From the NCBI GenBank assembly GCA_002914805.1, contig JXTB01000152.1, forward strand, positions 229,371 through 293,370: a stretch of DNA of 64,000 bases, given 5' to 3'. Shown here one piece after another: positions 1-10,029 of the stretch (position 1 is its first letter; each line of letters opens with the position of its first letter). The translations under genes and the position numbers were made by a program. Source of the stretch: Parasponia andersonii (lineage: Eukaryota > Streptophyta > Magnoliopsida > Rosales > Cannabaceae). The notes beneath the pieces were generated by a model. The model made no database searches and was not told the origin of the DNA. It saw only the letters and a program-made list of their open reading frames with translations.

Positions 1-1700
1 ACGCGACCAGCCAAGAATTCAGCAGGAGCGTCATGAAGATCGCAACTCCAAAGGGAAAGGCAAGGTCGCAAACTTGCCACCAAAATCTGGTACGGAGAGT
101 TCAAGTACGAACCGTGATCGTACACAACCTTCTAATAAATCCACAAATAACCAGGATCACTTGAGCAGTGAACAAGGATGATCATCGAGAAGCGTCTTCG
201 AAAGAATCGGCAGGGAGTCAAGACAAGATCCTGCAAACCTAGGACAGTATTTGGAGTGACGACGTGGTCATGATCGATCTGTATCACATCATAGCGACCA
301 CAGCCGGTCTCGTCGCACTATGTCACTGGATTTGTCTCATAGGTCGCAAAAGACTCTACCTGACCAGCCCGCTGTGAAACAGGATAACGAACAAAGGTCG
401 CTTTTACCACCAGCAAAGAATGATGCTTTCCCTCTGAACGTCGATGTTCACAATTTAAGGATCGCATTAGATGCACTTGCTGGCTGGGACGATGAGCTCG
501 CTGATGGGTATCGACAGTCGCCATTCAGCGAGGAGGTTCAAGCTGCAGCCCTTCCCACCGGATTCAGACTTCCCACCATTAACACTTTTGATGGGAAGAC
601 TGATCCGCAGGACCATATGGATCACTTTAGTGACTTGATGGAACTTCATCGAGTTAGTGATCATGCACGCTGCAGATGTTTCGCTGTAACACTCTCAGGA
701 GCAGCAAAGAAGTGATTTCGAGGAATCAAATCCGGCTCGATCTCGTCCTGGCAACAGCTTCAGACAGCGTTCTTGAGGCAGTTTCAAGCTGCGAAGAATT
801 TCACTGTTCCGCTTGTTAGTTTGTCTGCGATCCGGCAAGGCCCAGAGAAGACTCTACGGTCTTATCTAAATCGATTCACTTCAGAGCTAGCGAAGGTCAA
901 CAACCCACCTGAAGGAGGAATTCTTACTCTTATGATGGCTGGGGTGCGACCAAAACAAAACTCTGGGAGGAATTACTGGAGCGAGAGTGTAAAACTCTCG
1001 AAGACTTCTACCGAAGAGTTGGTCGGTATTTGAAGGTAGAATCTTCACGAGAGAATCTTCAAAAGACTGAAGGAAGGAAAGATGCGACTAAAGACGCGGT
1101 CATTACCCACAATAACGGTAATAACAAGAACAAAAGGAATAATGAACAGCCGACGAAAAATCAGCCTAGGCCTAAAAGGCAGGAGACTTCAAAAGCTCCC
1201 ATGAGGTTTAATAACCACACTGAATTAAACGCGCCCATAGATCATATCTATGCGGTCACAAATCAGAAGGAGCGATTCCGATAACCGGAACCAATAAAGC
1301 GGGACAGGGCAAAGCGCGACCCCAACAAGTTTTGCCGATATCACAATGATATTAGGCATGACACTAATAATTGCTTTGCCCTGAAGGATGAAATCGAAAG
1401 GCTGATTAGAGAGGGACGATTGCGGCAGTATACTAGAAAGAGCGATGAAAGGCGAGAAGAAGACCAACAGCGACCTCCAGAAATTCAGCGTGAGGTGCGA
1501 ACTATTTTTGGAGGGCCGCATGTTGGAGGAGATTCCAAGCGAGCACAGGATAGATATGCACGAGAAGCTCGACAGCAGCCGTTAACCAACGTCATGCACC
1601 TTGATCAGCGACCACACAAGCTTCAACGAGTACCGGAAATAGATATTACCTTCACAGAGCAAGACGCAAGGGAAGTCCATTATCCGCATAATGACGCGCT
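1..1700 (+). pseudogene. gag: gag of element 1, frameshifted
   Basis: Capsid/nucleocapsid polyprotein of the Tat element. The retrotransposon gag core is visible from about 560 (motif FDGKTDPQDHMDHF) through the LRSYLNRF stretch near 860 to the FYRRVGRYL stretch near 1010. A knuckle-like segment, KFCRYHNDIRHDTNNC, lies at about 1330-1376. The frame is broken: a TGA at 713-715 replaces an expected Trp (AKK*FRG), and a shift near 950 moves WEELLERECKTLEDFY to another frame. A further change of frame occurs near 1280. The start codon is not identified; bases 1-316 probably belong to the gag N-terminal part but have no clear domain. Confidence 0.75.
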
Positions 1701-2650
1701 GGTCGTAAAAATTAACTGTGGAACACACAGTTGTGGCGAGTATTGGTCGACAACGGAAGTGCTGTGGATATCCTACACTTCGATGCCTTCAAAAAGATGG
1801 GATTAAATGAGAGTGACCTGAAGCCTGCCGCCACTCCGCTTTATGGTTTTACTGGAGACAGCCTAATGCCTATGGACATGATTGAACTGATGGTTAGCGT
1901 TAGGACCTTTCCAAGGGTTTCATTAATAATGACCCAATTTTTGGTAATAGATTGCCCATCTGCCTTTAACGCTGTGCTAGGAAGACCGACATTAAGGGAA
2001 CTTCGAGCTGTCACCTCGATCTATCATCTAACGATGAAGTTCCCGACCCAACATGGTGTAGGCGAGGTGCGAGGAAATCAGTATGATGCGAGGACTTGCT
2101 ATAACAACTCGCTGAAACTCGCAGCAAAAGATGCGACGTCCCGCACAATGATGGTCCACCTGCCGGAGGAAGCGATCGAAGTGTCGGTCGCAGCAGTAGA
2201 TGAAGCGTCAATCGTGACAGCGGATCAAGCGTCAATCGTGGCCACAGATGAAGTGTCAATCGTGGTAGCGGATGAAGCGTCAGTCGTGGCCGCAGATGAA
2301 GCGTCAGTCATAGTAGCGGATAAAACGTCAGCCGAGGCAGCGAGCAAAGCTCCAATCGGATCGTCAGTGAAAATGTCAATCGAAACAACCAGTGAAGACT
2401 TCGATCCTCGAGAAATCGACGAAGTCAAAACTGGACCCGTTGAGAACCTGGAAGATATATCATTCGATCTGTCTTCCAGGACTTTGAAGATTGGAACGGA
2501 GGTTCGAGGGCCTGTGCGAGCTTTATTGATCGCTTTTCTGAGGACTAATCTGGATGTCTTGGCATGGCAGCATTCGGATATGGTAGGGATCGATTCAAGG
2601 ATCATATCCCACCGTCTTAACATAGATCCGTCAAAAAAGCCTGTGCGACA
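1690..2650 (+). pseudogene. Retroviral-type aspartic protease plus linker, element 1
   Basis: The protease cleaves the Gag-Pol polyprotein. The catalytic loop reads VLVDNGSAVDIL (about 1738-1775) where active copies have D-T/S-G, so the catalytic triplet is D-N-G. The second family motif, FNAVLGRPTL, follows at about 1965-1995. The segment then runs through an Ala/Asp/Glu-rich linker with a 24-bp minisatellite (about 2190-2335) to the start of the RT N-terminal extension (HRLNIDPSKKPVRQKRR, about 2607-2660). Sequence homologous to RT stops there. Immediately afterwards the reading jumps to the middle of the second RNase H, so this is a deletion joint. Confidence 0.75.
2190..2335 (+). repeat. 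24-bp coding minisatellite in protease-RT linker
   Basis: About five imperfect copies of a 24-nt unit encode an 8-residue repeat of the form S-I/V-V-x-A-D-E-A (SIVTADQA, SIVATDEV, SIVVADEA, SVVAADEA). The unit is a multiple of three, so copy-number change keeps the frame. Confidence 0.75.
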
Positions 2651-2659
2651 AAAGAGAAG

Positions 2660-2990
2660 GGCACAATATTCATTATGCGCTTCGCTTCAAATTCCCAGCT
2701 TCAAATAATGAAGCCGAATACGAAGCACTGATAGCTAGCTTAAAGCTCGCGCAGGAAATGAAGGTCGAAGCAATCGAAGTGTATAGTGACTCTCAGCTGG
2801 TCGTCTGTCAAGTTAAGGGTGATTATCAAGCGAGAGGAGAGAAGATGATGGCCTATTTGCAGAAGGTACAGCAGTTGTTCTTAACGTTCAGCACGTATGA
2901 CATACAGCTTCTTCCTCGTATTAAAAACACCCGGGCAGATGCACTCACTAAGCTCGCTTCAACGAGAGATGCAGAGTTATTGAAAATAGT
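2660..2990 (+). pseudogene. C-terminal part of archaeal-type RNase H (aRNH), element 1
   Basis: Second RNase H domain of Tat elements. It degrades RNA in RNA-DNA hybrids during reverse transcription. What is present begins mid-domain with sequence reading IHYALRFKFPASNNEAEYEA (about 2668-2727), then VYSDSQLVV with a catalytic Asp, and ends with the NTRADALTKLAS motif (about 2926-2960). The opening IDGS/A motif is lost in the deletion. The first part is in a different frame from the downstream open stretch beginning at 2758. Confidence 0.72.
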
Positions 2991-3059
2991 TCCCATTGAA
3001 TTTCTTATCTCACCGAGCATCGAGGTCGAACCCCAAGTGATTATGCCAGTCGATGAGGA

Positions 3060-4303
3060 ACCATCATGGATGGACCCCATAATGCGATATATACAAAACG
3101 GCGATCTCCCTGAAAATAAAGATGATACAAGGCGACTTCGCATGAAAGCGGCTCGCTATATCATCCAGGATGAGCAACTTTATCGAAAGAATTTCAGCTC
3201 GCCATTATTATTGTGCGTCAATGATCAAAAAGCACACTACATCATGAGGGAAATTCACGAAGGAATATGTGGGAATCATTCTGGGGGGGCAGGCGCTCGC
3301 AAATAAGATTCTTCGACAAGGGTATTATCGGCCGACTATGAAGAAGGATACATTGGAATTTGCTAGGAAATGTGACAAATGTCAGCGATTTGCGACCATT
3401 CCTAGAAAACCACATGTTCCTTTAACTTCGATGACTAGTCCATGGCCATTTGCTATGTGGGGAATTGATATTATCGGGATGCTTCCTTTAGCGCGAGGTG
3501 GTCTGAAGTATGCGGTGGTCGCAGTCGATTACTTTACAAAATGGACGAAAGCCGAAGCTTTGAGTACCATCTCCGCGAAGAAAATGATAGATTTCGTTTA
3601 TAAATCTATAATCTGTCGTTATGGTATACCACATACCATAATTTCTGATAATGGGAAGCAGTTCGATTGCGACGAGTTCCGTGAATTCTGCAAAAACTTG
3701 GGCATCAAAAAGAGCTTCTCTGCAGTTGCTCATCCACAGGCCAATGGGCAGGTCGAAGCGATAAACAAAATACTAAAGCAAAATATAAAGACAAAGCTGG
3801 AGGAGCATAAAGGAGCTTGGCCAGAAGTACTTCCAGAAGTGTTATGGGCTTATCGCATCACACAACGAACTACTACAGGAGAGAGTCCATTCTCCTTAGC
3901 TTATGGGTATGAAGCGATGATTCCTATTGAGATTGGTGCGGGTTCCCTGCGGCGATCTATTTATGAGCAAAAACAGAATGATGTGTTGCTAAGAGTTGAC
4001 CTCGATCTTCTAGAAGAGCGACGTGAACAATCTCAGCTCCGAATTGCATCATACCAATGGCGCACTGCTCGATATTATAATTACAGAGTAAAGGATAGAC
4101 ATTTTGAAGTTGGAGATCTTGTCCTTCGACGTGTTCTACCTAATAATAAAGAGCATGGTGCTGGTGTATTCGGTCTTTCTTGGGAAGGACCTTATATTAT
4201 TGATAATGTCATTCGACCTGGAACATATCATTTAGCTCGCATCGGTGGACAAAAGGTCGAGCATGCCTGGAATGCTGAACAACTTCGTCGTTATTATCAA
4301 TAA
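3060..4303 (+). pseudogene. Integrase, element 1 (one G-run frameshift)
   Basis: The integrase inserts element cDNA into the host genome. The N-terminal zinc finger is split by a frameshift: the histidines (EIHEGICGNHSGG, about 3250-3285) lie in one frame and the cysteines (CDKCQRF, about 3373-3393) in the next. The shift sits in a run of seven G at about 3283-3289. The catalytic core keeps all three acidic residues: D in WGIDIIG (about 3463), D in IISDNGKQFD (about 3640) and E in GQVEAINK (about 3755). The C-terminal part includes VGDLVLRR and ends HAWNAEQLRRYYQ followed by TAA. No chromodomain is visible, as expected for Tat. Confidence 0.85.
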
Positions 4304-4980
4304 TTCTTCATGATGTCTTCAACAGCCTATTGTATCTTCTTCATTAATATTCAATAATACTCATTCGACTATTACTTCGACTCGGTTATCTTCGGCTATT
4401 ACTTCAACTTGGTTATTACTTCGGCTATTCTTCATTTATAGTTTTATGGCAGTTTTTGGACACCATAAAACTCGGGGGGCAGTGGGATCAGAATGTTATC
4501 TCCTACTGGTTTCCTAAAGGACTATGCAAACGTCCATTTAGAGGAGACAAGGTTTTAGATCGTCGAAGTATCTAAGTCTCAGATCATCGACGTCGACGTA
4601 TCTAAATCTCCTTAAAATCCTAGGATTTTCTCCTCGCTTCATGCCTCAGCATGTCGTATTACGCAATTTCCCTCCTCGAACAGAAAAGTAACTAAGCAAA
4701 ACGTTCGTTGTTCGAANTCACTCGTATTAACTGTTTTCTTAAGCGACCTAACCTATCCTAACGCTTAAAACTCGTTTTAAGTTAGTCGGATTTAAATCGC
4801 TAAAAGCGTACTAATCGATCACTTGTGATTGACTACTTAGTTAAAATTACTATCATTTCTTATCGCTATTTTGCAGGAGCATATAAGGAAGGAAAAATTT
4901 TTATTAAAACAAAGGAAGTCCATACAGAAAGGGGACAAAGGCCGCATTGTTTATATAAAAAAAAAAAAAGAAAAACCACT
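4304..4980. other. Non-coding spacer between integrase and antisense gene (element 1)
   Basis: No coding capacity seen. It contains a purine-rich tract, AAAACTCGGGGGGCAGTGG (about 4467-4485), resembling a polypurine tract although the true LTR starts 3.4 kb downstream. There is one undetermined base near 4717. An A-run near 4960-4973 adjoins the end of the antisense gene and may belong to its 3' end. Confidence 0.5.
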
Positions 4981-6654
4981 TCATGAGGAAGGGCTCGCGC
5001 CGTCATCACCAGCTTTGTTTGTATCCTCATTCCAGCTCTGCACAAGTTCGACTACATCCTCGCCAAGGATGGAGAAGTCAAAGACCGGATGCTCGCAGAA
5101 TATGTTGAAGATGATGGTCGACGAGGCGATATCGCTAGCCTTATCTTCGAGTTCTTTGACCTCGGTCGCTTTGAACTCTTCGATGGCTTTGTGAACCGCC
5201 TCAGTGGTCGCTTCTCTCATACGGTCCGGATACTCAGAAACGACCTTCTCGAGCTCTTTGACTTTCTCCTCGAGATTATCCTTGGCGAGTTTCTCCTTGT
5301 TTAGGTCCTCGAGCATCTGCTGCTTCTCAGAGTGGAAGTTTGCTCTCTCCTCCTCCCAAGCCTTTTCCGAGTTCTCGAATGCTTGAATTATTTCATCGAC
5401 CTTCTCAGTTTTCTCCAAGCATTCGAGAACTGGATCGTGCATCAGGACAGCAGCAGCCGCAGTCTAAAAAAAAAAAGGGAGATGTAAATCTACAAGTCAA
5501 CATCAAAAGAGTGAGAATTAAGGAGCTTACATTGGCCAACATCCTTATTGCAGATCCGAAAGCGACCTTGGCGGAACGTCGCTTCATTCGCTCCCAACCC
5601 TCTTCAGACGTGAAGCGGTCGATGAAGGCTACGCTCATACCAGCCTTCTCTGGTAGTTGGTTAAGGAGTGCGAAGAGCTCATCGCCTTTATCCGCCAAGT
5701 TCGGTTCCGAAGAGGTAGCAGCCTCGGTAGGGGATTCGGAAGTGCTCGCTGGCTGAGATGGTTGAGGAGGGTGCGAGCTCACCGGGATATCCTCGAAGGC
5801 AACTTTTCTCTTCTTCGAGTAGTCAACCTTCTCCTTCCCTTTCGATGGCGGTGTACTCTCGGGTGTTTTGTTTTTTGCTATTAACCCGAGAGTTGATGGA
5901 GGAGCTCGCAGACCGCTTCCAATGACCATTTCTGTACAGAATGTTAGTGAGCGAGGAAAGAAACATAATATAAAGGTAGTTAGAATGAGCGTGTGATTAC
6001 CTTCTTCCTGTGGAGCTGGTTGAGGAGTTGGTGGGGACATGGTCTCTGGAGATGAGGGCTCTGAGCAAGGTGATGTAGCTGGTGCCTTTCTTTTTCTGAT
6101 CCTGGAGGACGAGGCACCTAAGTCTGTCTTCTTCCTGGGCTTCTTCTTCGAGCTCGCTGGTCTGGAGGAGATAACCGGGGGGTCTGGGAATGCGGCACCC
6201 TTTGGAATCAGACCGCAAGCGACTAGGTTCTTTGTTGTGCCTAGTACCTTCCAATTAAATTCTTCAACTGGAAGGTCGTTGATCTGATATATCTTGCGAG
6301 CTGATCCCTAGAGAGTCCGAGTCGATCCCTATTATCTGCGATGACATTAGAATGCGATCAATATAAAGAATAAATATGCAAACAAGACAATAAATTGGAA
6401 GACTACCTACCGGGATTTTGAAAGAAGCTATTGGCTGCATAGTCAAAATGGAAAAATGGATTTTTCCATTTTTCCATGTTATTGCGAACCCCGTAGATCG
6501 TTTTTATGGCTCGATTCAACCACTTGCTCGCATAGAAGAAGCCGAAATCTGACGGATTTGACTTCACTTGGTAGAACCAAGCGAATTCCTCAGGAGAAGG
6601 GGTTTCTAAACCTAGTTTATGATACAAAATATACAAACCTACCATATACCTATA
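4981..6654 (-). CDS. Antisense spliced aORF of element 1 (Transposase_28-like N-terminus, C-terminal coiled coil), 5' part in N gap
   Basis: Extra gene of the Tat element, encoded opposite to gag-pol. Visible exons (minus): the segment from 6411 into the gap, 6001-6307, 5531-5931 and 4981-5463. Introns are 6308-6410 (donor GTAGGT, acceptor CTCTCTAG), 5932-6000 (GTAATC, TGTACAG) and 5464-5530 (GTAAGC, a long T run then TAG). Phases are 1, 1 and 0. All four exons read open to TGA at 4981-4983. The first exon has the aromatic-rich stretch FAWFYQVKSNPSDFGFFYAS, like plant 'putative gypsy type transposon' (Transposase_28) proteins. A basic, Ser/Pro-rich middle (SSKKKPRKKTD) follows, then an acidic and basic heptad-rich coiled coil (about 5070-5400). 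Function is not established. An acceptor at 6336 was considered but gives a stop. Confidence 0.68.
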
Positions 6655-7026
6655 NNNNNNNNNNNNNNNNNNNNNNNNNNNNNNNNNNNNNNNNNNNNNN
6701 NNNNNNNNNNNNNNNNNNNNNNNNNNNNNNNNNNNNNNNNNNNNNNNNNNNNNNNNNNNNNNNNNNNNNNNNNNNNNNNNNNNNNNNNNNNNNNNNNNNN
6801 NNNNNNNNNNNNNNNNNNNNNNNNNNNNNNNNNNNNNNNNNNNNNNNNNNNNNNNNNNNNNNNNNNNNNNNNNNNNNNNNNNNNNNNNNNNNNNNNNNNN
6901 NNNNNNNNNNNNNNNNNNNNNNNNNNNNNNNNNNNNNNNNNNNNNNNNNNNNNNNNNNNNNNNNNNNNNNNNNNNNNNNNNNNNNNNNNNNNNNNNNNNN
7001 NNNNNNNNNNNNNNNNNNNNNNNNNN
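6655..7026. other. Assembly gap (372 N)
   Basis: Undetermined bases. The gap falls inside element 1, where the first coding exon of the antisense gene should begin. The tandem repeats just after it may have caused the assembly break. Confidence 0.99.
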
Positions 7027-7047
7027 TTATTCCTAAATGGTCTACAG

Positions 7048-7128
7048 GTTCATCAGAAAGTGTTCGAGCAGTTCATCAGAGAGTGTTCGAGCAGTTCATC
7101 AGAAAGTGTTCGAGCAGTTCATCAGTAA
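7048..7128. repeat. 23-bp tandem repeat beside the gap
   Basis: About 3.5 copies of GTTCATCAGAAAGTGTTCGA plus GCA, 23 nt each, near-identical. The array probably continues into the N gap. It produces apparent open frames that should not be read as a gene. Confidence 0.85.
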
Positions 7129-7866
7129 ATGAACAATCATTTCAGTAAGAATAAAATAGGGTATCAGACCCTAGAAATTCTTTTCATAGGATTATTTCTG
7201 AGTGATATCTAGTAATTTTACTCTACAGACTGAAAAAGGGGGAGTATAAGAGGAAAATATCTCTCGTTTCACTTCGGTGAAATGAGTTTATTCCAAAGAT
7301 TGAAGTTTTCAAGAATGAAAGAAATAAGAGAAGACACTGACCTTTCTTCAGAAGAGGAAGGTTTGAGTTGATTCGAAACTTCGTCGGAGAAGAAGCGGTG
7401 GTTGGAGTGACCTGGGAGATAAAACGGTGCTAGGGTTCTGAGGATTTCTAAAGTTTTCTGAGAGAGACAGTAAAATGAAATAGGATGGGATGGTTTCTGA
7501 TATTTATAACCGAGGTACCGTTAGATCGCAGCCGTAGATCAGAGAATTTGAATTTTAAATCTGAAGGCTGAAGATTGCTCGGGATTTGATTCTATCCGAA
7601 AAGTCAGGATTGTTTAAAATTTGAAAAGATTTGATTTTAAAAGTGACGGTTGATATCAATTAGGCTTCCTCGAATTTCACTCTTAGCTACACGTGTTCCG
7701 CTCTGACAGAAGAGGATACGCGTGATCTTGAGAGATGAGATTTGGAATCTGGCAGCTCTTCGACTACTCAGACCCCGAGTTTAAGTTATGACATCGCATG
7801 ATTAAGGTCGCACGCTAATTGGAAGCTCCATTTCGTCCTAAAGAACTAATGGAGCTGGGGGGTAAT
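7129..7866. other. 5' flank of antisense gene and polypurine tract, element 1
   Basis: No sense-strand coding capacity. On the minus strand it looks like a plant promoter and leader: a TATA-like TTATAAATA (7501-7509), a leader containing GAACCCTAGC (about 7427-7437), and a possible leader donor GTCAGT near 7341. The + strand end is purine-rich (ATGGAGCTGGGGGGTAAT, about 7850-7866) and serves as the polypurine tract directly before the LTR. Confidence 0.55.
7501..7509 (-). promoter_or_regulatory. Candidate TATA box of antisense gene, element 1
   Basis: TTATAAATA on the minus strand, upstream of a pyrimidine-rich leader. The equivalent position in element 2 also has a TATA box (CTATAAAAG), which supports a conserved antisense promoter. 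Confidence 0.5.
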
Positions 7867-8595
7867 TGTTGTGCGGTCTAAAATCCTAAGGTCGCATAAG
7901 AGTTATGTGCGACCTCTTCTGTGAAGGTTATATGCGACCTCTTCCGTGATGGTTATATGCGACCTCTTCCACAGATTTTGTGCGACCTTCTCCGTGCAGT
8001 TTGCATTGTCAAACAGGAAACCTATAAGAAGAGGGAAACAAGAAATTGCTATAAAGAAAACCTACAAGAAGAGGGAAACAAGTAAATGCTATAGAAAAAA
8101 CCTACAAGGAAAGGGAAACTGAAGTGTCCTATTTGTGATCAACTTGTTATCCGTTTTGAATGATTATCTAATTACATTATCCAATTACATTATCCAGTTG
8201 TATAGTTACCCGTTTATACAATTAGAATCCTAAGGACATAAAGTTATCTTTGCCTATATAAAGGGGACTCAATGTTCCGAAGAGTAATTCCAAGTTAGAG
8301 TAAATCCAAGTTCTGGGTATTCCAAGTTTAGAGTATACCAAGCTTTGGGTAGTCTAAGTTTTTTAGTATTTTTAATAGTTTTTTAGTCTTTCCAATTTCC
8401 AAACGAGATTGAAACCTTGAGTGTTCATTATTATTCATAAAATAGTGAGAAAACAGTGGACGTAGGCTCATCTTTTTCGGGGCTGAACCACTATAAAATC
8501 CTCTCTCCTTTTTTGCTTTGATTATTGATTCAATTCACACAAGCCACATCTCTTGATTTTTTCTAAATTTATTGTTGATAAAACCTCCATCAACA
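7867..8595 (+). repeat. 3' LTR of element 1 (729 bp)
   Basis: Starts TGTTGTGCGG directly after the polypurine tract and ends CCATCAACA, giving the usual TG...CA ends. A TATA box TATATAAA lies at 8255-8262. The 5' half carries two families of short tandem repeats. The matching 5' LTR is outside the window, so identity and age cannot be judged. Confidence 0.8.
7905..8125 (+). repeat. Short tandem repeats inside the element 1 LTR
   Basis: About four copies of a 26-30-nt unit built on GTTATATGCGACCTCTTCCG (7905-7995), followed by about three copies of a 40-45-nt unit containing ACCTACAAGAAGAGGGAAAC (about 8020-8120). Both lie upstream of the LTR TATA box, so they could act as promoter repeats. 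Confidence 0.7.
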
Positions 8596-9417
8596 CTTTG
8601 CATTATCTTTTTCATTCCAATGGATCTTCTTGGTATCTTGTCATTGTACAGAAAATTTCTGCTGAAGGCCTGCATGTATTTGGACCATTATTTTTTGTTG
8701 ATAATGTAAAATTTTGACACTTCGCTCTTGGTTTTACACTTTAATTACCTTCTTTGAAAAAGCTATTTTCACATTTTATTAAGATCATGTAATGAGATTT
8801 CATACGAAAGAAAGCCCTGTTTTGGCTGCTTTTTTTTTTCTCCTTATTTTTTTATTTATGATTTTCTATATTATTGGTCAACTATATCGAAGAATTTTGC
8901 TTATCATGTATCCTATGCTTTGGTCTTTTTTTAATCTATCAATTTATTAGTGGTTCACAATACGACTTGAACCGCAATCTTATTCATAGTATTGCAATTT
9001 CAACATAGTTTTGTTTTATTGACTATTAATAATTGATATCTTATCGATAGTGTCATTCCACATAAGAATAACACAACTATTATATCCCTCTATCGTGATG
9101 GTTATAAATCACCTCAAATACTTTTATTTTCTATCTGTTAGTTCAATTCCTACCTTTAGCTTTTGATTTTCTTGCTTATAATCCTCTTATTATATTTCAA
9201 CTTGAAAATGAAGACACTAGTTTTACTTTCCACCGGCTAACATTTTCTGTTGTTTACAACTCTGAGATGACCAAAACAATATATATGTATCGGTTGTTAA
9301 GCAATTTTCAATAACCAATATCGAAATAATATTCAACATCCACCCAATTTTACCATTAAGCAGTGTTAGTCATAAAAATTTAAACTAAAAGAAAACTAAC
9401 TGACAACACAAACCTAA
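8596..9417. other. AT-rich intergenic DNA
   Basis: Flank of element 1. No gene, RNA or repeat structure recognised. Confidence 0.6.
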
Positions 9418-9425
9418 ACCAAAAT

Positions 9426-10021
9426 TAGGGTGCTTATTTTAGCCATATTTTATGCAATCCAATTATAAGTCGGTTTTAAGAAATTACTATCTAATCCAAT
9501 CCAATTTACCTATAAGAACTGATCCAATCCATTGCAACAAGTAGTTGGATTGGATAGATTTTTTTAATAATCGGTTATGAGCAAAATTTTTTGAAGATTT
9601 TTTTATAATATATTTCAAATTAAAATAATAAAAATCAAAATCTTTATAACATAATAAAACTCTAGAATCTCAAACTCTTGGCCCTTTTCCAATTTACTTC
9701 TAAGAAGAGGTAATAAATGAGAGAAAGAGATGAATATACTACTTAATTGAGATATAATTTTCATTTAATTTAGTGAAATAATGTCTACATTAAGAGATAC
9801 ATAAATCAAAAATAGAAAAATACTTGAATATATTTAATTTTCTAATTTATTTAATATAAATTAGATTGATTCGGTTTTAATTGGATTTTTATTATAAGAT
9901 CCGCCAACCAAACCAATCCAATTTAAATCTAATTTTTAGAATCCAATCCAATCCAATTATAATTAAATATCTAATTTTTTGTAATTGGATCGGTTAAGTC
10001 AATCGGTTTGGATCACCTCTA
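9426..10021. mobile_element. hAT-type MITE (596 bp) with perfect 8-bp target duplication
   Basis: Non-autonomous DNA transposon. Ends read TAGGGTGCTT and ATCACCTCTA (reverse complement TAGAGGTGAT), matching the TA-G-G-G-T-G type of plant hAT termini. It is flanked by identical 8-bp duplications ACCAAAAT (9418-9425 and 10022-10029), the hAT size. The interior contains many CCAATCCAATT / GGATTGGAT words in both orientations and has no coding capacity. Confidence 0.8.
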
Positions 10022-10029
10022 ACCAAAAT

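Larger units (their letters stand above)
1..8595 (+). mobile_element. Ty3/gypsy Tat-lineage LTR retrotransposon (element 1), left end outside window
   Basis: Right-hand part of a gypsy-order element. In order: gag (to about 1700), protease and linker (about 1700-2650), a piece of the second RNase H (2660-2970), integrase (3070-4303), an antisense spliced gene (4981 to beyond 6654), a polypurine tract (about 7850-7866) and the 3' LTR. Integrase after RNase H fixes the gypsy order. The archaeal-type second RNase H and the extra antisense gene before the 3' LTR are known features of the Tat lineage. RT and the first RNase H are missing, and gag and pol carry stops and frameshifts, so the copy cannot be autonomous. 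The 5' LTR and the second target duplication lie outside the window. Confidence 0.88.

Noticed and set aside
2225..2623. 132-codon minus-strand frame opposite the protease linker
   Set aside because: Mirror of the 24-bp coding minisatellite; no domain, no promoter.
5932..6254. 85-codon minus-strand frame in an alternative phase of the antisense gene
   Set aside because: It overlaps the spliced frame; the phase joining both neighbouring exons is different and open throughout.
6308..6336. Acceptor at 6336 (ATCGCAG) giving a 75-bp first intron in element 1
   Set aside because: It leads to TAG after about 30 codons; the acceptor CTCTCTAG at 6308 keeps the frame open and gives the same phase as element 2.
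6456..7148. Plus-strand frames running through the N gap
   Set aside because: Most of the translation is undetermined; they exist only because N runs contain no stops.
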